From CAMCXE01 sp036520615 (GTDB lineage: Bacteria; Pseudomonadota; Gammaproteobacteria; Pseudomonadales; Cellvibrionaceae), in NCBI GenBank assembly GCA_036520615.1, contig DATDJI010000028.1, positions 1 to 64,000 of the forward strand: DNA of 64,000 nucleotides. The letters run 5' to 3'. Under the pieces are notes generated by a model. It did not search any database and was not told where the DNA came from. It saw nothing but the letters and a program-made list of their open reading frames with translations. The translations under genes were made by a program, and so were the position numbers. Shown here piece after piece: positions 9,844-17,726 of the stretch (position 1 is its first letter; the number at the start of each line of letters is the position of its first letter).

Positions 9844-10101
9844 ATGACAACAGATGCCGCACGTGAGCAATTGCGCCAATTTATTTTAAACAACTATTTA
9901 TTTACCGATGAGCAATCCGCATTGGCCGATGATGCCTCGTTTTTGGATAACGGCATTTTAGATTCTATGGGTATTTTAGAACTTATCGACTTTTTGGATG
10001 AGGGCTTTAATATAAAAGTTGCCGGCGACGAACTCGTGCCGGAAAACCTCGATTCTATTAATAGTGTGTTGAAATTCTTGGCCGCCAAAGCGCAAGGTTA
10101 A
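9844..10101 (+). CDS. Free-standing acyl carrier protein
   Basis: 85-residue acidic four-helix carrier protein. The phosphopantetheine attachment serine is visible in GILDSMGILELIDFL (Ser41). It starts 2 bp after the amidotransferase stop and ends 3 bp before the AMP-forming ligase, so translation is probably coupled. It is clearly not AcpP: the flanking sequence differs and no fab genes are nearby. The family carries an acyl or aminoacyl group as a thioester; the adjacent ligase is the obvious loader. A 4'-phosphopantetheinyl transferase must be supplied from elsewhere. Confidence 0.92.
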   Translation: MTTDAAREQLRQFILNNYLFTDEQSALADDASFLDNGILDSMGILELIDFLDEGFNIKVAGDELVPENLDSINSVLKFLAAKAQG

Positions 10102-10104
10102 TGT

Positions 10105-11652
10105 ATGGATATTCGCCGCTTATTATCCGATAGCCTAGATATAGCCTACCGCAAACACCCGGATGCTATTGCCGTAACTGTGGGGGAGCAGGATTACACC
10201 TATCGCAATTTGTACGAACAAAGCCAGAGTATTGCGGCTTATTTGCGCGAGCAGGGCTTTGCACTCGGTGAGCGAGTGGCGATTTTTATGGAAAATGGCT
10301 GGCCTATTGTGCCGAGTATTTTCGGTGTTTTATATGCAGGCGGTGTATTTTTAGTCATAAACCATCTGACCAAGGCACATAAACTCGCTTATATTTTGCA
10401 GGATAGCGGCGCGCAATTTTTACTTTCTGATGCGGCAGTGGCTGGGCAATTTCTACCGGTATTATCTGCTTGCCCCGCGCTGCAGGCAGTTATTTATGCT
10501 GGAGCTACTATTGCGGCCGATTGTCACCAACCATTGGTTCCATTGACTCAGGTATTAGCAACAGCGGCCGTAGAACCTATTTATCCTAAACGAATTAATT
10601 TAGATTTAGCCGCGCTGATTTATACCTCAGGTAGCACTGGCGATCCTAAAGGCGTGATGATGACACACGCCAATATGGTTTTTACCAGTGATAGCCTTAT
10701 TGAATATCTGCGTTTGGATGATCAAGCGCGCATCGCGTGTTTTTTGCCACTAGCCTTTGATTATGGCTTGTATCAAATATTAATGGCCGTACGGCTAGGT
10801 GCGCGCTTAATTGTGTGTAAATCGTTTGCGTTTCCTGCGCAGGTTTTTAATGAAATTAATCGCACTCAGACCAGTGTATTTCCCGGAGTGCCTACGGTAT
10901 TTTCCACGCTTATTGGTATTCATCATAAAACACCTTTGTGTTTTCCTTCCGTTACGCGCGTGACCAATACGGCAGCAGCGCTGCCACCGGAATATGTACC
11001 TGCATTAAAAGCTATTTTTCCTAATGCGCTGATTTATAAAATGTACGGCCTTACTGAATGTAAGCGCGTGAGTTATTTGCCGCCTGAAGATGTCGAGCGT
11101 TTTCCGGCATCGGTAGGTAAAGCCATTCCCGGTACACAAGTATTTATTTTAGATGAGCACCGACAGCCTCTGCCGCCAAACCAAATGGGCACGTTATATG
11201 TGCGCGGTGCTCACGTTATGCGGGGTTACTGGAATAAGCCTGTAGAAACAGACAAAATGCTAATTAAGGATTTGTTCCCAGGGGAAAATATTTTATGCGC
11301 GCAGGATCAGTTTACCTGTGATGAAAACGGTAATTTATATTTTTGCGGCCGCGTCGATGACATTATTAAATCTCGTGGTGAAAAAGTAAGCCCTGTTGAA
11401 GTGGAGAATGTGCTGTACCGTTTGCCCGGTGTGCGCGAGGCTGCTGTATTGGGTATTGATGATCCTATCGAAGGGCAAACAATAAAAGCGTTTGTTGCCA
11501 TCGATGCCGATAGTGGATTGGATGAGAAAAAAATTCGTCAATTTTGTACCGCACATTTAGAAAATTTTATGGTGCCAAAGGTCGTGGAGATTCGCGACAG
11601 CTTGCCTAAAACCGATTCCAATAAAATTAGCAAAAAGGATTTACGTTCATGA
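10105..11652 (+). CDS. AMP-forming acyl/aminoacyl ligase (ANL superfamily)
   Basis: 515 residues, a complete ANL adenylation enzyme. The phosphate-binding motif TSGSTGDPKG is at 174-183, the A5-type motif reads MYGLTECKRVSYLPPE, the hinge-region motif is FCGRVDDIIKSRGEKVSP, and the C-terminal catalytic lysine lies in SNKISKKDL (about residue 507). These enzymes adenylate a carboxylic acid and transfer it to a thiol, here presumably the phosphopantetheine of the ACP encoded 3 bp upstream. The substrate cannot be read from the sequence. The style of the YGLTECKR segment resembles ligases paired with stand-alone carrier proteins, including those of exosortase-associated clusters. Its stop overlaps the start of the methyltransferase gene by 4 nt. 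Confidence 0.88.
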   Translation: MDIRRLLSDSLDIAYRKHPDAIAVTVGEQDYTYRNLYEQSQSIAAYLREQGFALGERVAIFMENGWPIVPSIFGVLYAGGVFLVINHLTKAHKLAYILQDSGAQFLLSDAAVAGQFLPVLSACPALQAVIYAGATIAADCHQPLVPLTQVLATAAVEPIYPKRINLDLAALIYTSGSTGDPKGVMMTHANMVFTSDSLIEYLRLDDQARIACFLPLAFDYGLYQILMAVRLGARLIVCKSFAFPAQVFNEINRTQTSVFPGVPTVFSTLIGIHHKTPLCFPSVTRVTNTAAALPPEYVPALKAIFPNALIYKMYGLTECKRVSYLPPEDVERFPASVGKAIPGTQVFILDEHRQPLPPNQMGTLYVRGAHVMRGYWNKPVETDKMLIKDLFPGENILCAQDQFTCDENGNLYFCGRVDDIIKSRGEKVSPVEVENVLYRLPGVREAAVLGIDDPIEGQTIKAFVAIDADSGLDEKKIRQFCTAHLENFMVPKVVEIRDSLPKTDSNKISKKDLRS

Positions 11653-12569
11653 TGCCCTTGTTTGCTGAACTCTACGCAGAAGAATGCACCGAGCAATTCG
11701 TTAACATACTGAATGGCTTTGCACCTCAACTAGCTGTTTTACCCGATAAAAGCGAAGAAACCGCTGCAGCCTCACTCGCTGCACTTTGGTGTTTAGCGCA
11801 AGGCCTGCAGGTATCTGTTGTCGCAGCAGGGCAACACAGCCTGCTGCCGTTATCAGTTGATGAGGAACAAAAACTTCACGGCTATATTGCGCAGCGCTTG
11901 GCCGGAGTTCCGTTGGCGCATATTACTGGGCGGCAACATTTTATGGGGTTGGAATTATTAGCTTCTGCCGAGGCGTTAATTCCCCGTGCGGAAACTGAAC
12001 TATTAGTGCATTTGGCGCTTGAGTGCTTAGATACACAAAAACATCAGCCGCTAAAATTATTAGACGTGTGCACAGGCTCGGGCAATGTTGCTTTAAGCCT
12101 TGCGCATCATTTGCCGAATGCCCAGGTATATGCGGCAGATTTATCTGCTGAAGCAGTACAGCTTGCCAAGCGTAATGCTCAATTTGTTCAACTGCACGAA
12201 CGGGTGGAGTTTAAAGAGGGAGATTTATGTGGCCCGTATTCAGCGCAAGAACAGCGAGAAACATTTGATTTAATAAGCTGCAACCCTCCTTATATTATGG
12301 CCGGTAATGTAAAAAAAATGCCCAAGGAAATTGCCGAACACGAACCCACTCTGGCATTTGACGGCGGGCCTATGGGAATTGCAATTATTGAGCGAATTAT
12401 TATCGAGGCGCACCCGCTATTAAAACCTGGCGGTTTTTTGTGCCTTGAAGTGGGGGCGGGGCAGGGCGCATTTATTGAAAAACGCATGAGAAAATCCGGG
12501 CTGTATCAACAAGTAGTTACCGCCTGTGATGCACAAAATGTCGTGCGGGCATTGGCTGCCTGTAAATAA
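11649..12569 (+). CDS. PrmC/HemK-like N5-glutamine methyltransferase paralogue
   Basis: 306 residues. The C-terminal two thirds is a class I SAM-dependent methyltransferase with motif I LLDVCTGSGNVALSL (138-151) and the NPPY motif (212-215). NPPY marks enzymes that methylate planar amide or amine nitrogens such as the Gln of release factors. The linker HITGRQHFMGLELL and IPRAETELLV also match PrmC. PrmC itself normally sits behind prfA; here the gene overlaps an AMP-forming ligase by ATGA (4 nt), so it is best read as a PrmC paralogue working on a pathway product, perhaps the amide made by the amidotransferase. The N-terminal part (about 1-85) is less conserved. The real prmC would have to be elsewhere for this to hold. 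Confidence 0.82.
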   Translation: MMPLFAELYAEECTEQFVNILNGFAPQLAVLPDKSEETAAASLAALWCLAQGLQVSVVAAGQHSLLPLSVDEEQKLHGYIAQRLAGVPLAHITGRQHFMGLELLASAEALIPRAETELLVHLALECLDTQKHQPLKLLDVCTGSGNVALSLAHHLPNAQVYAADLSAEAVQLAKRNAQFVQLHERVEFKEGDLCGPYSAQEQRETFDLISCNPPYIMAGNVKKMPKEIAEHEPTLAFDGGPMGIAIIERIIIEAHPLLKPGGFLCLEVGAGQGAFIEKRMRKSGLYQQVVTACDAQNVVRALAACK

Positions 12570-12684
12570 ATATTAATAATTAATTGATTCGTAGTTTCTT
12601 AAGAAATTTTGATTAAAATCCCGGTCAAACAAAATTTACCAAGTACAAACCTGCTGTGCAGCGCGCCTGCGATTGGAGTTATTT

Positions 12685-13671
12685 ATGAGTGAGAACCACA
12701 GGTTAGCCAATGCCCTAAACTTCGATGCTGAGGCGGAGGTCGCTCGTATCAGTATCAGAATTCGCGAATTATTACGCAGTAAAATCAATCGCCGAGGTTT
12801 AGTAATTGGTATTTCAGGCGGTATAGATAGCGCTGTGAGCTCTGCCCTATGCGTAAAAGCGATTGGAGCAAATAAAGTATTTGGCTTATTAATGCCCGAG
12901 CAGGATTCAGCCGCTGGCACGACGCCGCTGGGTGAAGTTGTCGCAAAACATTTGGGTATTAATTATGAAATTAAAAATATTTCCTCCACCCTTGAGGCTA
13001 TTGGTTGTTACCAATGGCGCGATGCGGCGATTAAAAAATTATTTCCTGCGTATGATGGCACATGGAAAAATAAAATAGTAATAGAGGGCGGCGCGCAAGG
13101 AAAAATTAACCACTTTAAGCTTGTTGTGCAATCTCCTGATGGCGAGCTACAGTCCGCCGTTTTACCATTAAATGAATACTTAACGATCGTGGCTGCGACT
13201 AATTTTAAACAGCGTATTCGCAAAACCACCGAATACTTCCACGCTGAGCGCTTGAATTATGCGGTGATTGGCACGCCTAATCGTTTAGAGTACGACCAAG
13301 GTTTTTTTGTGAAGGGTGGCGATGGTTTAGCGGATATAAAACCCATTGCACATTTGTATAAAACTCAAGTGTACGCATTGGCTAGCTATTTAAAGCTGCC
13401 TGATGCTATTTGTAATGCTATCCCTTCCACTGATACTTATAGCCTGCAACAAGGACAGGACGAATTTTATTTTGCTCTGCCTTATCAACAAATGGATATT
13501 GCGTTGTGGGCCTATAACCACCAGGTTCCTGTAGAAGAAGTGGCTAATGCATTAGGTGTGAGTATCGAGCAAGTGCAGTTTGTATTTAAGGATATTGAAA
13601 CCAAGCGCAAAACTACCGCGTATTTACACTTGCCTGCGCAGTTAATTGAATCGGTGGAGTTGGGGGGCTAA
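12685..13671 (+). CDS. NadE-like ammonia-dependent NAD+ synthetase family protein
   Basis: 328 residues, N-type PP-ATPase of the NAD synthetase family. The PP-loop is GISGGIDSAVSSALC (about 45-59), and the conserved segments VIGTPNRLEYDQGFFVKGGDGLADIKPI and IPSTDTYSLQQGQDEFYF follow. NadE converts the carboxylate of deamido-NAD to an amide. The protein is longer than classical NH3-dependent NadE (about 275 residues), with an inserted segment around 125-165. It lacks the nitrilase-type glutaminase domain of glutamine-dependent forms, so ammonia must come from outside. The ATG at 12685 follows GGAG by 6 nt. It lies 115 bp after the methyltransferase in the same direction. It could be the cell's only NadE or a pathway-specific amidating enzyme. 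Confidence 0.85.
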   Translation: MSENHRLANALNFDAEAEVARISIRIRELLRSKINRRGLVIGISGGIDSAVSSALCVKAIGANKVFGLLMPEQDSAAGTTPLGEVVAKHLGINYEIKNISSTLEAIGCYQWRDAAIKKLFPAYDGTWKNKIVIEGGAQGKINHFKLVVQSPDGELQSAVLPLNEYLTIVAATNFKQRIRKTTEYFHAERLNYAVIGTPNRLEYDQGFFVKGGDGLADIKPIAHLYKTQVYALASYLKLPDAICNAIPSTDTYSLQQGQDEFYFALPYQQMDIALWAYNHQVPVEEVANALGVSIEQVQFVFKDIETKRKTTAYLHLPAQLIESVELGG

Positions 13672-13743
13672 TTATTTTAAGAAGGCTTATTAGAGACAGC
13701 TCTAAATAGAGGATCATCCTTGATCGACAGCTTAAAATTAATT

Positions 13744-14274
13744 TTACAATTTAACCACTGATGCCGGGCAGGTTTGGGTTTGTGCGAATTGCCCACTAAT
13801 TAAACTGCGAGCCTGTTCATTGGCTTTAGGGTTTTTGCTAGCGTTTATGCTTGCCAGTGGACAGATAGCGGTGTCCGTTACCAGGTTTAATACCAATACT
13901 TCTTTAGTTGTGCCGCCTTCATCGTAACTGATGCGAAATATCATATAGGCGGGCGCACCTGCACGACTGTGCCATTCTATAGCCTGGCCTACGGGGCGCA
14001 CTGAGGGAAACGCGTCGAAGTCCGAAGTGATTTTTTTAGCGCCGGTTACTAGGGAAATACCAAAATATTCCTCACCCACCTGATTTACACGTACATCATA
14101 TTTGCCTAACGCTGGGCATTTAAGCTCAGACTGCGCAGCATTATCGTTCAGTACGGTTTCTTTGCAGTTTTTTAACTGCGTGTAGGAAATCTGTAAATCT
14201 TTCGATGCCGCTTGGCATTGGCAGGCACCTAAAACCAAAGCAAGGCTCGTGTAACTTGCGGTTAAAAATTTCAT
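13744..14274 (-). CDS. Small putative lipoprotein downstream of M15 peptidase; possible immunity protein
   Basis: 176 residues. An N-terminal signal ends in a lipobox-like LGAC (Cys18), so a periplasmic or membrane-anchored location is likely; cleavage after QCQA is an alternative. The mature part has four to six cysteines (for example NCKETV, LKCPALG, AICPLAS, QTCPAS) that may form disulfides. No family recognised. It begins 8 bp after the stop of the M15 peptidase with AGGA at proper spacing, so the two genes are surely cotranscribed. A periplasmic protein directly behind a leaderless wall hydrolase is the layout of many effector-immunity pairs; this is inference only. Confidence 0.7.
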   Translation of the reverse strand: MKFLTASYTSLALVLGACQCQAASKDLQISYTQLKNCKETVLNDNAAQSELKCPALGKYDVRVNQVGEEYFGISLVTGAKKITSDFDAFPSVRPVGQAIEWHSRAGAPAYMIFRISYDEGGTTKEVLVLNLVTDTAICPLASINASKNPKANEQARSLISGQFAQTQTCPASVVKL

Positions 14275-14282
14275 AGAGAGTC

Positions 14283-15161
14283 CTATTTGTTGCTGGCCGG
14301 CATATCAAAGCCTGCCAAAGTAAAGTGCATGCCATCAGGGCGCGAATAGTAGCCGCCCCAGCCAAAACCGGCATCGGTAAAGCATTTTACAAAATTTTTG
14401 TCCATTGCGGGGGTTTGCCCGAGTCCATTACCGGTCATATTCACGTCAATTGCTAAACCCCATGAGTGAGCGGACCAATTGGTTGTGCCGCGGGTGGCGC
14501 GGATAACATGACAACCACCGTATTCTGTTAATAAGGATAATAAATTACGGCTAACTAAATTTTGAAATGCTGCGTCTAAAAAACTATGCATGGCTTTGTG
14601 GCAACGCAGACTTTTGATCTTGGGTTTTTTCGGATTATAAACATTCACCCACTGATAATTTTTATCGTTTTGAATAGCAGCAGGCACAGTGTACGTTCCC
14701 ATAAATTCATTTTCCCGCGCCCATTTTTTATCTTCACTAATTGCGCCATATACATTAGCGATTGCGGCGCGGGTTTTAAGCTGGCGCGGATCCGTATTGT
14801 TAGTGGCAATGGCCACTACAGTGCCGCCGCTGGGTTTATTGGGTTTATTTTCAGCAGGTTTTACACTCACACCTACACTTGCAGCTAAAGGCGCTTGCGC
14901 AAAAGGATTTTGCTGCGCTTCCAGTGCTTTAAGTGATTTTCCACCCGGATCGATACGGCCATCGGGGGAGGCCATACCTACTACTTCTGCTTGAAACTGA
15001 CGAATTGCAGTAATCGTTTTATTACCGCAGGAGCCGTCTTCTTTTAATGGCATTGAATCGGGTTTGCTTTTGCTAAATGGATGTTTATTTAATAATTGTT
15101 GAATGTGCAAAACGTCCGATTTTTGGTTCTTGCCTTGATTGCCAACACTTGCGGATAACAT
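14283..15161 (-). CDS. Peptidoglycan-binding domain + M15 zinc peptidase, leaderless
   Basis: 292 residues. Residues about 10-85 form a PG_binding_1-like domain (SDVLHIQQLLNK ... GNKTITAIRQFQ). A Pro/Ala/Gly-rich linker (85-125) leads to a C-terminal M15-type L,D-/D,D-peptidase with zinc ligands H232 and D239 (SAHSWGLAIDVN) and H279 (DGMHFTL). There is no Sec signal peptide or membrane segment, although the substrate (peptidoglycan) is periplasmic, so export must be by another route (type VI secretion, holin or lysis). The ATG at 15161 is chosen over a longer frame because it follows AGGGGAA. Divergent from an amidase gene that also lacks a signal peptide. A phage endolysin relic is the main alternative, but no phage genes flank it. 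Confidence 0.85.
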   Translation of the reverse strand: MLSASVGNQGKNQKSDVLHIQQLLNKHPFSKSKPDSMPLKEDGSCGNKTITAIRQFQAEVVGMASPDGRIDPGGKSLKALEAQQNPFAQAPLAASVGVSVKPAENKPNKPSGGTVVAIATNNTDPRQLKTRAAIANVYGAISEDKKWARENEFMGTYTVPAAIQNDKNYQWVNVYNPKKPKIKSLRCHKAMHSFLDAAFQNLVSRNLLSLLTEYGGCHVIRATRGTTNWSAHSWGLAIDVNMTGNGLGQTPAMDKNFVKCFTDAGFGWGGYYSRPDGMHFTLAGFDMPASNK

Positions 15162-15702
15162 AAATTCCCCTTTATGCGTGTAAAACATGCATGTAATTAA
15201 TTGAAACGAGCGCTATTAATGCCCGCACTCTAGACAACCTTAAGAGGCCGTTCAATATGGCTGCGCGCGACGCTTATGGGGGTGTAAAACTTTTCGGCGG
15301 TTGGTGATTGCAAACCTGGCGCTTTAGAGTCCGCGTGTTAAATCCTTTTGTTTGGCGCTGGCGAAATAAAATGATTTTGTATACTCGATTTTGCTGTTGG
15401 CGAGGCCAAAATACGTTTAAATGAATGTTTGTTTTTGAGACCTGTTACTCAAAAAATTTTCGGGCTAGTAGTTCGCCCAGGTGCTCTTATAGGGCCGGTA
15501 GTTGAGATAATGTCTCGCTTGGCTGTAATAGCTGAATCGTCGTAAAAAAAGGACATAGGTTAATCGCAGAGCGCTTAAAGTTTATGGTAATTGGCTGCGG
15601 GAATAATGTATTTGACAAAATGCATTGAAAGCATCGTGTTGAGAGAGTATTTTCAATAGTTTTTAGACATTAAATTAATCCCATGATAATTATGGAGTCC
15701 GT
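15162..15702. other. Divergent intergenic region between two wall-hydrolase genes
   Basis: 541 bp between the M15 peptidase (minus) and the amidase (plus). I see no convincing ORF or RNA gene; it presumably carries both promoters. A Shine-Dalgarno GGAG sits about 9 nt before the amidase ATG. Confidence 0.4.
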
Positions 15703-16299
15703 ATGACTACAGCTGTGCCTCTATGGATGCCCGATGTGCGCATTCAAAAAATGCAATACAAGTCTCCGCAACAAACGATGAAAGAAATATTTGGCGTCGT
15801 TCTCCATACGACCGAAGCCCCCAAGGGAGAACAGACCATTGACCGCTTTGTGCGCGATTGGAATGCAGCCCAAGCTCAAAGCGCGCATTTTATTATTGAC
15901 CGCACAGGTGTTGTGGGCCAATGCCGCACACTTGCGGATGTGGCCTGGCATATTAATAAGTATTCGATTAATTATATTGGTGTCGAATTAATTGCGTCCC
16001 AAGAACATAAGGATCCGCTATTTCATGGTATTACGCGTCCGCAAATGGACAGTATCGCTAAATTAATTGGTGATTTGGCTTATTATTTTAAATTCCCAAT
16101 TAAAAAGGTAGAGCGTAACAGTAAAACGGCTGTGCCCAGTTCGGATAAGGATCGCGGCGTGGCTATCCATGCGGATTTTGCCTCGACTTGGTGTGGCAGA
16201 GGTTCTTATTGGAATGGCACTAAGCCTGAAGTGCGGACAAAAGAGTTCAATACAATTATTGATGATGCTGCATTTTATGCGCGTTTTGGTTATTTATAA
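15703..16299 (+). CDS. N-acetylmuramoyl-L-alanine amidase (Amidase_2 family), leaderless
   Basis: 198 residues, a single Amidase_2 domain cutting the bond between MurNAc and L-Ala. Probable zinc ligands are H35 (VVLHTTEAP), H156 (AIHADFAS) and C164 (TWCGRG); E95 (IGVELIA) is in the usual catalytic position. Like the divergent M15 peptidase it has no signal peptide, in contrast to AmiA/B/C; AmpD is cytosolic but has a different N-terminus and usually a different context. Candidates are a type VI secretion effector (Tae-like amidase), an endolysin-type enzyme, or an AmpD-like recycling amidase. No immunity-like gene follows on the same strand; the next gene is on the opposite strand. Confidence 0.83.
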   Translation: MTTAVPLWMPDVRIQKMQYKSPQQTMKEIFGVVLHTTEAPKGEQTIDRFVRDWNAAQAQSAHFIIDRTGVVGQCRTLADVAWHINKYSINYIGVELIASQEHKDPLFHGITRPQMDSIAKLIGDLAYYFKFPIKKVERNSKTAVPSSDKDRGVAIHADFASTWCGRGSYWNGTKPEVRTKEFNTIIDDAAFYARFGYL

Positions 16300-16439
16300 T
16301 TGGGATGCTGGCTGTTAAAATATTTGTATACTTACCTGAAAGCTGCGTGGCCAAGCCGCTGTAGCTTAGGCTTAATTTGGAAGTTCGGTGCCCGCAGTAT
16401 TTATAATTTTGATCTGCGTCGTACGACGTGCAGCTCTTT

Positions 16440-16913
16440 TTAAATGGTCGTTAAAGCCGCGCTAAAACGCTCTGGGCTTAACGACCTAGCCCGCCCAAAA
16501 CCCGCCACATGCCGCACGCTTGTCGGTACGATGATAATTAATGAAAAATCAGTAAAATTAAATAATTCCTCTGCTTCGGCAAATCGCGCTAAATAAACGC
16601 TGCGCGCCGTTGCATAGTCGGGAGAATTGTCGAGGCAGGGTAAGGCGGTGCCTTGAATACTAATACGCGGTAGCGCTAAAGGCGTTTGTGCGGATTCAAG
16701 CAGGGCAGTTATTAGCAGCGCCACAGCAGGGGTCGTTTGCATATCCTGAGTGTGACTTGCCAACCGGCTGACGTGAATGACCAACTTACCATTGGGCATT
16801 AATGCATACGGCACCATGGATACGGCAGGCTCACCTTTATGTAATGTGGCAAGCGCCGCAACCGGCTGCTGTTGAATCAGAGATTTAAGCGCCGCGGCGT
16901 CAGATTCTTGCAT
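16440..16913 (-). CDS. Pyridoxamine 5'-phosphate oxidase-like flavin-binding (HugZ-type) protein
   Basis: About 157 residues with the split-barrel fold of the PNPOx-like superfamily: ALKSLIQQQPVAALATLHKGEPAVSMVPYALMPNGKLVIHVSRLASHTQDM is the classical N-terminal part, followed by ISIQGTA and DYATARSVYLARF. It resembles the N-terminal domain of HugZ/HutZ haem-utilisation proteins but lacks the C-terminal DUF2470 domain. It could bind FMN, haem or F420; the ligand cannot be told. The ATG at 16913 is preferred over a GTG at 16922 because AGG lies 8 nt upstream. Stands alone. Confidence 0.75.
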   Translation of the reverse strand: MQESDAAALKSLIQQQPVAALATLHKGEPAVSMVPYALMPNGKLVIHVSRLASHTQDMQTTPAVALLITALLESAQTPLALPRISIQGTALPCLDNSPDYATARSVYLARFAEAEELFNFTDFSLIIIVPTSVRHVAGFGRARSLSPERFSAALTTI

Positions 16914-17122
16914 GGAATGCACCTGAAATTCAGTCGGAACAGCAACTAATTAAAACATAATATGCATAAGTGCAAAAGCTTCGCGCTATATAAAACTCTC
17001 GCTGCAATTATTTGCGGTCAGTTTGGCTAATAATAGTTTAAAACTGCCTTTTTATACTTGCAGTGCTGTTTGCAATTAGGGGCGGAATAATGTGTAGGGC
17101 TGCTATTTCATTAATTTTTAAT

Positions 17123-17443
17123 TCACGTGTAGAAAATTGCAAGCCAAACTGTAATATCTTTCGCATCTGTAGAGGCTACCTTATGTTTTACGTGAGCCGG
17201 TATATTTACATAATCACCTGCTGATAAATCACAGTGTGAACCATCTGCAAATTCCAAACGTGCGCTGCCTTTTACTACCATAACCCATTCGTTTTCCTTC
17301 TGATCGTACCATCCGTGCTCCGGTGAAGCGTGCCCCTTTGAAACTATGCGCTCGATCCGCACTGCTTGCGAACGAATAATATCTTCAAACGTCTCCGTTT
17401 CGAGATTTTGCGGCAGTGAAGCTAAAATGTTAGTCGGTTTCAT
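17123..17443 (-). CDS. Single-domain cupin protein
   Basis: 106 residues, a single cupin_2 barrel. The first cupin motif is HGWYDQKENEWVMVVKGSARLEF (metal ligands H and E plausible), and the second is GDYVNIPAHVKHKV. Proteins of this size and style are common in proteobacteria and are usually of unknown substrate. No operon partner: the PNPOx-like gene downstream is 200 bp away. Function not assignable beyond the fold. Confidence 0.8.
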   Translation of the reverse strand: MKPTNILASLPQNLETETFEDIIRSQAVRIERIVSKGHASPEHGWYDQKENEWVMVVKGSARLEFADGSHCDLSAGDYVNIPAHVKHKVASTDAKDITVWLAIFYT

Positions 17444-17664
17444 TTTTAGCGGCCTAAATAAATTTTTTATTCATATGCAAAAAAATGTTAGTTGAATACT
17501 CAACTTGCTCAGCCTTTTTAATCGGTGAGATTTTTACATTTACAGCAATTTAACGTTAATAATCAGAGCTTTCCTTTCTTAGTCTTTGCATAAGCAGTGA
17601 ATGGTAAGTACGTTGGCAATGTTTTTCGGTTAGGTTAGCGCGTGCGGTACTACACAGATCGATA

Positions 17665-17696
17665 CGGCTTCAGAGGATATGCTCTGAAGCCGTTTT
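17665..17696 (+). terminator. Strong terminator-like hairpin in the leader of the PQQ-dehydrogenase-like gene
   Basis: CGGCTTCAGAG (17665-17675) pairs perfectly with CTCTGAAGCCG (17682-17692) across a 6-nt loop and is followed by TTTT. It lies on the plus strand only about 30 bp before the start of 17727-19112. No plus-strand gene ends upstream of it (the upstream cupin is on the minus strand). It may therefore end a small RNA or act as a leader attenuator rather than close an operon. Confidence 0.65.
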
Positions 17697-17726
17697 AACT
17701 GTACTCATACACTCGAGGACATACCA

